DNA of 64,000 bases, taken from positions 186,001-250,000 of the IMG/VR virus record IMGVR_UViG_3300032288_004964; one strand, given 5' to 3'. Positions 59,257 through 64,000 of the stretch are shown here, in pieces. The number at the start of each line of letters is the position of its first letter. The first letter of the stretch is position 1. Below the pieces are notes generated by a model. It saw only the letters and a list, made by a program, of their open reading frames with translations, did no database searches and was not told the origin of the DNA. Both the position numbers and the translations under genes were made by a program. Origin of the DNA: a virus.

Positions 59257-59345
59257 CAAAAAATGAAATATAAAAAAATGAAAACTAAAATGAAATATAA
59301 ACGATAGGCAACGGTTCATACGGATCGTTGCCCAAACAAGACAAT

Positions 59346-59418
59346 GATTCCGTAGCTCAATTGGTGGAGCTTCTGGCTTTTAACCAGAAGGTTGTGGGTT
59401 CAAACCCCACCGGGATCA
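59346..59418 (+). tRNA. tRNA-Lys (TTT)
   Basis: Normal class I tRNA: acceptor GATTCCG/CGGGATC (one wobble), D arm GCTC/GAGC, anticodon stem TCTGG/CCAGA with loop CTTTTAA (TTT), 5-nt variable loop, T arm GTGGG-TTCAAAC-CCCAC. Confidence 0.9.
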
Positions 59419-59427
59419 CTAAAAATA

Positions 59428-59512
59428 GATCCTGTCGCTTAGCGGCTATAGCAACTGGCTTTTAACCAGTAGAGAGAAATCTCAACCGTGGGTTCGAGTC
59501 CCACCAGGATCA
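59428..59512 (+). tRNA. tRNA-Lys-like (TTT) with class II variable arm
   Basis: Acceptor GATCCTG/CAGGATC, anticodon stem ACTGG/CCAGT with loop CTTTTAA (TTT), T arm GTGGG-TTCGAGT-CCCAC. The D stem has 3 bp and the variable region is 17 nt with a GAGA-GAAA-TCTC hairpin, a class II (Ser/Leu-type) body carrying a Lys anticodon. Confidence 0.75.
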
Positions 59513-59517
59513 CTAAA

Positions 59518-59598
59518 GCTTTCGTCGCTTAGTGGCTATAGCAACTGGCTCTTAACCAGTCGAGAAATCAACCGTGGGTTCGAGTCCCACCGAAAGCA
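59518..59598 (+). tRNA. tRNA-Lys-like (CTT) with extended variable arm
   Basis: Acceptor GCTTTCG/CGAAAGC, anticodon stem ACTGG/CCAGT with loop CTCTTAA (CTT), T arm as in the previous gene. It has a 13-nt variable region containing GAGAAATC and is clearly a sister of the tRNA at 59428. Confidence 0.75.
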
Positions 59599-59607
59599 CA
59601 AATATAT

Positions 59608-59737
59608 GGGGAGTTAGCTCAGTGGTAGAGTATATATAACCTCTTTTGAAATTTTACCTCACAAGAGTGTTGATTAAAAGAGTTACTTCGTTTGAATTGA
59701 AATCAAAAGGTCATAGGTTCGAATCCTATACTCCCCG
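59608..59737 (+). tRNA. tRNA-like gene with about 58-nt insertion
   Basis: It begins with a normal acceptor (GGGGAGT) and D arm (GCTC-AGTGGTA-GAGT) and ends with a normal T arm (ATAGG-TTCGAAT-CCTAT) and acceptor (ACTCCCC), but 130 nt long. Only one standard anticodon arm fits (TTTGA-ATTGAAA-TCAAA, anticodon TGA, 5-nt variable loop), leaving about 58 extra nt between D arm and anticodon arm. It may be an interrupted tRNA, a pseudogene or an unusual RNA; identity uncertain. Confidence 0.55.
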
Positions 59738-59756
59738 CAAAAAAGAAAAATAAATT

Positions 59757-59831
59757 ATGAAAAATATTAATACATCAAAGTCGTCAAGTAGTCGCTCGTC
59801 AAGAATGAGTGAGATTCGATTGTATTCATAA
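59757..59831 (+). CDS. Ser/Arg-rich microprotein (or RNA)
   Basis: A 24-residue frame (MKNINTSKSSSSRSSRMSE...) between the interrupted tRNA and a strong terminator. Nine of 24 residues are Ser. Like the 31-residue frame at 58644 it has 'SKSS' and sits beside the tRNAs. Coding status is uncertain. Confidence 0.35.
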   Translation: MKNINTSKSSSSRSSRMSEIRLYS

Positions 59832-59850
59832 TAGTCAGAAGATATTTATG

Positions 59851-59883
59851 AAACCCTCGAATCTAATGATTTGAGGGTTTTTT
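59851..59883 (+). terminator. Factor-independent terminator
   Basis: Stem AAACCCTC-GAAT / ATTTGAGGGTTT with loop CTAATG and a following T run, inside the tRNA cluster, ending its first part. Confidence 0.82.
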
Positions 59884-59893
59884 ATTTTAATAT

Positions 59894-59967
59894 GGTTCCA
59901 TCGTTCAACTGGATAGGACACTCGGCTACGAACCGAGAGATTGGGGATTCGAATTCCTCTGGAACTA
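59894..59967 (+). tRNA. tRNA-Arg (ACG)
   Basis: Acceptor GGTTCCA/TGGAACT (G-T at the end), D arm GTTC/GGAC, anticodon stem CTCGG/CCGAG with loop CTACGAA (ACG), T arm GGGGA-TTCGAAT-TCCTC. Confidence 0.85.
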
Positions 59968-59972
59968 CAAAA

Positions 59973-60059
59973 GGAAAAGTAACTTAGCCGGCGCTAAGCA
60001 CAGTCTTGAAAACTGCTGGTACCTACGGGTATGGGGATCGACACCTCACTTTTTCGCCA
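59973..60059 (+). tRNA. tRNA-Ser (TGA)
   Basis: Class II body: acceptor GGAAAAG/CTTTTTC, anticodon loop CTTGAAA (TGA), long variable arm (GTACC/GGGTA-type), T loop ATCGACA, encoded CCA at 60057-60059. Second TGA isoacceptor in the window. Confidence 0.82.
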
Positions 60060-60062
60060 AAT

Positions 60063-60148
60063 GGAGAGTAATCTAGTCTGGTGACTAGCACCGCCTGCTA
60101 AGCGTGTGGTACGTTTAATCGTATGGAGTTCAATTCTTCTACTCTCCG
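60063..60148 (+). tRNA. tRNA-Ser (GCT)
   Basis: Acceptor GGAGAGT/ACTCTCC, anticodon loop CTGCTAA (GCT), long variable arm (GTACG...CGTAT), T arm GGAGTTCAATTCTTC-type. The anticodon stem has mismatches. Confidence 0.78.
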
Positions 60149-60153
60149 CAAAA

Positions 60154-60239
60154 GGAAGATAATCTAGTCTGGTGACTAGCCACGCCTGGAAAGCGTTGGG
60201 TGCGTTCAATCGCATGGGATTCGATTTCTCTATCTTCCG
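60154..60239 (+). tRNA. tRNA-Ser (GGA)
   Basis: Acceptor GGAAGAT/ATCTTCC, anticodon stem about ACGC/GCGT with loop CTGGAAA (GGA), long variable arm (GTGCG...CGCAT), T loop TTCGATT. It shares the 'AATCTAGTCTGGTGACTAG' D region with the previous tRNA, so the two are recent duplicates. Confidence 0.82.
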
Positions 60240-60242
60240 CAA

Positions 60243-60539
60243 ATGGTAGCAATAGTTAAAATAAAAATTACATACTTTAGAAAGTCAGCAAGTGCTGAAG
60301 ATGGTAGTATTATTTGGGTTTATAAAACTAAAGATGAATCATTACATAACGGTAGTGGAATAAGTGAATCAGCTTTAGACAGAAGTGGTTATAAATTAAT
60401 GAAATATAATAGTGATTTAGAACAATATGCAATTGACTTATCATTTAATGGTAAAAAAGATATAATTTATTCATCAATTGAAAGTGAAATTAGACCTTTA
60501 TTAAGAAACAAATTATTAACAGAATTATTAGAATATTAA
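60243..60539 (+). CDS. Hypothetical protein
   Basis: A 98-residue protein starting 3 nt after the last tRNA. N-terminal strands ('AIVKIKITYFRKS'), a middle loop and a C-terminal helix ('SEIRPLLRNKLLTELLEY'). No known family. It is followed 1 nt later by the next gene. Confidence 0.6.
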   Translation: MVAIVKIKITYFRKSASAEDGSIIWVYKTKDESLHNGSGISESALDRSGYKLMKYNSDLEQYAIDLSFNGKKDIIYSSIESEIRPLLRNKLLTELLEY

Positions 60540-60540
60540 A

Positions 60541-60852
60541 ATGGAAACAATATATTTAAGACATAGAAGAGGTTCTACCTCATTTGAAGGAACTTTGAGT
60601 TTACTTCAAGATTTATTAACATCTAGATTACTTCCTGGATATAGAAGAATTTGGGTACAAGGTAGTAACTCAGGTAGAGCAAATTTAGTATTTACTATTT
60701 TTCAAGATGGTAGAGATTATAGAATGGAGTTTTTAACTATTTCAAGTTTTAGACAATGGAGACCTGACGGTGACATTGAAACAGAAATTAGATTAATTGA
60801 AGAATTGATTGATAGATTAAAATCGGATATTTTATCAAAAATTATAGAATAA
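60541..60852 (+). CDS. Hypothetical protein
   Basis: A 103-residue, Arg-rich protein with N-terminal strand, helix ('SLLQDLLTSRLLPGY'), a beta section ('ANLVFTIFQDGRDYRMEF') and a long C-terminal helix. It is co-transcribed with 60243-60539 and ends 5 nt before a large inverted repeat. Confidence 0.6.
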   Translation: METIYLRHRRGSTSFEGTLSLLQDLLTSRLLPGYRRIWVQGSNSGRANLVFTIFQDGRDYRMEFLTISSFRQWRPDGDIETEIRLIEELIDRLKSDILSKIIE

Positions 60853-60857
60853 AGAAA

Positions 60858-60907
60858 GGATAAATGATATATAGAATTATGAAAGTCATAAAATATATCA
60901 TTTATCC
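60858..60907. terminator. Large nested inverted repeat between convergent units
   Basis: A perfect 15-bp arm (GGATAAATGATATAT / ATATATCATTTATCC) encloses a second hairpin (TTATGA-AAG-TCATAA). It lies between convergent genes, so it may end transcription from both sides, although T runs are weak. A protein-binding palindrome is the alternative. Confidence 0.55.
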
Positions 60908-60958
60908 CTTTGTTTATTATATTCAATGTAGAATTGAATCTAGAAAGAACTTTTAAAA

Positions 60959-63900
60959 CTAATCATATACTCTTATTTCAATTGATGCTCCCATGAGGCC
61001 GTCAACTAATACATTAAAATTGAAATAAGTAGCTAATAATATTTGAGATGTATAAACTGCCGGTACAACTGTTCTATCAGGTGCTGCAGTATTAGTAATA
61101 AAAACAACACATTTAGTTGGATCAAACAACACATTTGTTGCTTGATAGACACCAGTTGATACATAGTCCCATGTTGGATTAAATCCAAGTGTATTTTTAA
61201 AAACCTGTGTTGTTGTTAATGATGATGTAACACCATATCCATTACCAATTAGATTGGCAACATATACTTTATATCCATTGGATAAATTAGATGATGCTGT
61301 CCAAGTACCAACACCATTAGTATCAGATACTAAAACATAACCATCTGATTGTGTTGTATCTTCTAATCTAAATGCTCCTGATTGTGTAGCATAAACATGC
61401 AATTTAGCAGTAGATGATGCTGTTCCTATACCCACTTGACCATTAAATACATATTTATGTAGAGTACCAGATTCTCCAAAATTAAATTCATTATCTTGTG
61501 TAGTTATAGAATTATATCCAATTGCCCAAGAGTTATTATGTGATGACACAGCATTTCTACCTATTGCTACACCTCTAACACTTGAGTTAACAGTCGATGA
61601 TCTACCAATTGCTATACCATCTGTTGTACCTGAAACAATATTTGAAAATAAACCAACCGCTATACCATCATCAGATGAGACTACACCAGACCCAATAGCA
61701 ATAGCTCCACCATTTCCAGAGTCATTAAGTGTATTACCATTACCTATTGATATATTAGGTGCTCCAAATCCTTGACTCATCTTAATAGCTGTATAAGATC
61801 CAATATTATATGAACTAGAAAGTCCTGATAATTTAATATTACCACTTACTTCTAATTTTTCGGAAGGAGTTGTGGTTCCAATTCCAACATTTGAGCCAGT
61901 TACATAAATAGAACTTGTTGATGAAAGTGTTGTAGATGATGTATAATAAGGCACATAATTAGTACTTCCTGATAATGAAGTGCTTGATGTTGCTATCAAT
62001 AATCCATCAACACTTACTGCTACAAGACAAGAAACTGATGATGTCATAGATGTTATAATGATATCATTAGCATGAGCCGTATATTGTCTACTTGCGGTTA
62101 TGTTAGATCCTAAAATAGAAGATCCTGTCATACCATTTGTAGTATTATTACATCCACCAATTATAGAACCAAATGGTGCATTTGAAGTATTACAATAACC
62201 CCCACCTATAGCAGAATAAGATGAGCAATATCCAGAAATTGTATTTTGTTGACCACCTCCTATTGTTGAAAATGATGAATTAGTACCTGATATTGTATTT
62301 GCTATACCACCTCCTATTGTTGAATTAATTGAAGAATACCCAGAGATTGTATTTGAATTACCACCATTTATAGTTGAGTGATACGAATAATAACCTGAGA
62401 TTGTATTTTGTTGACCACCACCTATATTTGAGTTATTTGAATATTGACCACTTATTGAGTTTAATGATCCACCATTTATAGTTGAGTTGTATGAGTTGAA
62501 TCCAGATATTGTATTTTGTTGACCACCTCCTACTGTTGAACTATATGAATTAAATCCAGATATTGTATTTAATGTACCACCGCTTATAGTTGATCTATAT
62601 GAATTTGTACCAGATATTACGTTTTGAACACCTCCGCTTATAGTTGAGCAATGTGAATAAGTACCACATATTTTGTTTAAGCGTCCGCCTCCTATTGTTG
62701 AATCTATTGAGCAGTATCCAGATATTTCGTTTTGTCTACCACCAGATATAGTTGATTGATGAGAGAATTGACCTGAGATTGTATTTTGACATCCACCACT
62801 TATAGTTGAAGAGTTACTAGTAGCTCCAGAGATAATATTACAAGAACCTCCACTTATTGTTGAATAATATGAAATATTTCCAGAGATTAAATTACAATAT
62901 CCACCGCTTATAGTTGAAATAGTAGAAGTATTACCAGAGATTGTATTAAGTTTACCACCACCTATAAATGATTGATATGAGTAAAGACCAGAAACTATAT
63001 TATAATAACCACCACTTATAGTTGAAAAACATGAATTGGTACCAGAAATTGAATTAGATCTACCACCGCTTATAGTTGAATATTCCGAATTAATTCCAGA
63101 TATTATATTGGCGTTTCCTCCTCCTATTGCTGAAAAAAATGAGTTAGAACCAGAGATTGTATTACAAGAACCTCCTCCTATTGTCGAATTATCTGAATTA
63201 GGACCAGATATTGTGTTCGTCTGTCCACCGGATATAGTAGAGTAATATGAATTAATTCCAGAAATTGTATTATCACATCCACCACTTATAGTTGATTGAT
63301 ATGAATTTGTACCTGAAATTTTATTTAATTGACCACCAGATATAGTGGAATAATAAGAAGATTTACCAGAGATTGTATTAGTACTACCACCACCTATAGC
63401 TGAGTAATATGAACATTCTCCAGAGATTGTATTTGTTAGACCACCACTTATTGTAGATCTATATGAATTTGTACCTGAAATTATATTATTATAACCCCCA
63501 CCTATAGTAGAAGAATCTGAATTATATCCTGATATTGTATTAGTACCACCACCACTTATAGTTGATTGATATGAATAACAACCAGAGATTGTATTAGTAC
63601 TACCACCACTTATAGTTGATTTTTGTGAGTAAAAACCAGAGATTGTATTAGTACTACCACCACTTATAGTTGATTTTTGTGAATAATATCCAGATATTGT
63701 ATTTTGCTGACCACCTCCTATAGTTGATAAGCACGCACTGTAGTATGATGAAACTGTATTACAACATCCACCACTTATAGTTGATAAACATGAACTCTCT
63801 ATACAATTACAATAACCACCACTTATAGTTGAACAATTTGAGCTAGATATATAATTAAAATAACCACCACTTATAGTTGATCTATATGAATAAGAGCAGA

Positions 63901-64000
63901 TCATATTTGCTTCACCACCACTTATAGTTGATAAGCATGAGTCAGTTATACAATTATTCCAACCGCCGCCTATATTAGAGTAATTTGATGCTCTTATTGT
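60959..64000 (-). CDS. Repeat-rich tail fibre/adhesin (5' end off window)
   Basis: At least 1013 residues; the frame stays open to the right edge, so the gene begins outside the window. From the edge down to about 62165 it is an array of 18-residue repeats (x-S-T-I-S-G-G-x-x-N-T-I-S-G-x-x-S-x), roughly 34 copies, resembling YadA-like head repeats that build a trimeric beta-roll. A C-terminal part follows with more 'A-I-G-x-x-S/A' units and 'VGIGTTTPSEKLEVSGNIKL', a sequence type common before the tip of phage fibres. It probably is a long trimeric fibre that touches the host. Confidence 0.82.
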   Translation of the reverse strand, partial: TIRASNYSNIGGGWNNCITDSCLSTISGGEANMICSYSYRSTISGGYFNYISSSNCSTISGGYCNCIESSCLSTISGGCCNTVSSYYSACLSTIGGGQQNTISGYYSQKSTISGGSTNTISGFYSQKSTISGGSTNTISGCYSYQSTISGGGTNTISGYNSDSSTIGGGYNNIISGTNSYRSTISGGLTNTISGECSYYSAIGGGSTNTISGKSSYYSTISGGQLNKISGTNSYQSTISGGCDNTISGINSYYSTISGGQTNTISGPNSDNSTIGGGSCNTISGSNSFFSAIGGGNANIISGINSEYSTISGGRSNSISGTNSCFSTISGGYYNIVSGLYSYQSFIGGGKLNTISGNTSTISTISGGYCNLISGNISYYSTISGGSCNIISGATSNSSTISGGCQNTISGQFSHQSTISGGRQNEISGYCSIDSTIGGGRLNKICGTYSHCSTISGGVQNVISGTNSYRSTISGGTLNTISGFNSYSSTVGGGQQNTISGFNSYNSTINGGSLNSISGQYSNNSNIGGGQQNTISGYYSYHSTINGGNSNTISGYSSINSTIGGGIANTISGTNSSFSTIGGGQQNTISGYCSSYSAIGGGYCNTSNAPFGSIIGGCNNTTNGMTGSSILGSNITASRQYTAHANDIIITSMTSSVSCLVAVSVDGLLIATSSTSLSGSTNYVPYYTSSTTLSSTSSIYVTGSNVGIGTTTPSEKLEVSGNIKLSGLSSSYNIGSYTAIKMSQGFGAPNISIGNGNTLNDSGNGGAIAIGSGVVSSDDGIAVGLFSNIVSGTTDGIAIGRSSTVNSSVRGVAIGRNAVSSHNNSWAIGYNSITTQDNEFNFGESGTLHKYVFNGQVGIGTASSTAKLHVYATQSGAFRLEDTTQSDGYVLVSDTNGVGTWTASSNLSNGYKVYVANLIGNGYGVTSSLTTTQVFKNTLGFNPTWDYVSTGVYQATNVLFDPTKCVVFITNTAAPDRTVVPAVYTSQILLATYFNFNVLVDGLMGASIEIRVYD

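Noticed and set aside
59428-59598. tRNA-Leu(TAA) because of the class II body and TTTTAA in the loop
   Set aside because: The 5-bp anticodon stems ACTGG/CCAGT fix the loop so that positions 34-36 are TTT or CTT, both Lys anticodons.
60959-64000. CRISPR array, because of regular about 54-bp repeats
   Set aside because: The repeats are in one open frame, are degenerate, have no distinct spacers and encode an 18-residue protein repeat.

Overview
The window is a very AT-rich stretch of a large tailed bacteriophage genome whose host is almost certainly a member of the Bacteroidota, probably Flavobacteriia or a relative with a type IX secretion system (T9SS). The phage evidence is dense, overlapping small genes, very long tail-fibre and baseplate-type proteins, a T4 gp46-like recombination ATPase, tRNA clusters, free-standing endonucleases and its own sigma factor. 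The host evidence is promoters of the Bacteroidota type (TTG, 19-20 nt, TAnnTTTG), a bS21 homologue of the Bacteroidota form, a 1547-residue secreted protein ending in a T9SS type B sorting domain, and Bacteroidota-type signal peptides. Size and gene content suggest a jumbo phage. Contractile-tail (T4-like) ancestry is an inference.

Layout. 1-10.8 kb (+): end of a lectin-domain tail protein, four proteins with a shared short N-terminus, a GIY-YIG nuclease, a Rad50/gp46-like ATPase, a secreted NUC1-type nuclease, bS21, a zinc ribbon and a DnaJ. 10.8-18.8 kb (-): two giant structural proteins with W-x-x-G-x-F repeats. 18.9-22.6 kb (+): sirtuin, HD hydrolase and small genes. 22.6-27.5 kb (mostly -): Dam-like methylase, M16 peptidase, ribbon-helix-helix protein and prohead-targeted-type proteins, with one (+) homing-type endonuclease. 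27.6-30.9 kb (+): CoaE-like kinase, a protein with an L7/L12-like domain, M28 peptidase. 30.9-37.5 kb (-): T9SS cargo protein and an S1-domain protein. 37.5-45.6 kb (-): a baseplate or tail operon. 45.7-53.5 kb (+): NAD-dependent DNA ligase, sigma factor, tRNA-Ser, nucleotidyltransferase, thioredoxin, SmpB. 53.5-55.1 kb (-): large prohead-targeted-type protein. 55.1-60.9 kb (+): structured RNA candidates, YqeY, peptidyl-tRNA hydrolase, HD protein, then twelve tRNA or tRNA-like genes. 60.9-64 kb (-): repeat-rich tail fibre running off the right edge.

Themes. (1) Translation: bS21, an S1-domain protein, an L7/L12-like domain, SmpB, PTH2, YqeY and 13 tRNA or tRNA-like genes together look like a program to take over the host ribosome. 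(2) Head: nine proteins begin with a short motif like the T4 capsid-targeting sequence, so they may be packaged and injected. (3) Regulation: a recurrent TTTAATATATA element lies just upstream of genes, and the phage encodes a sigma factor. Several genes have the promoter core exactly 4 nt before ATG, implying leaderless mRNAs. (4) At least nine unrelated small proteins end in the same short helix-like motif, R-(N/D/E)-x-K-(I/L)-x-x-(I/L)-(I/L), which I do not recognise from any described system.
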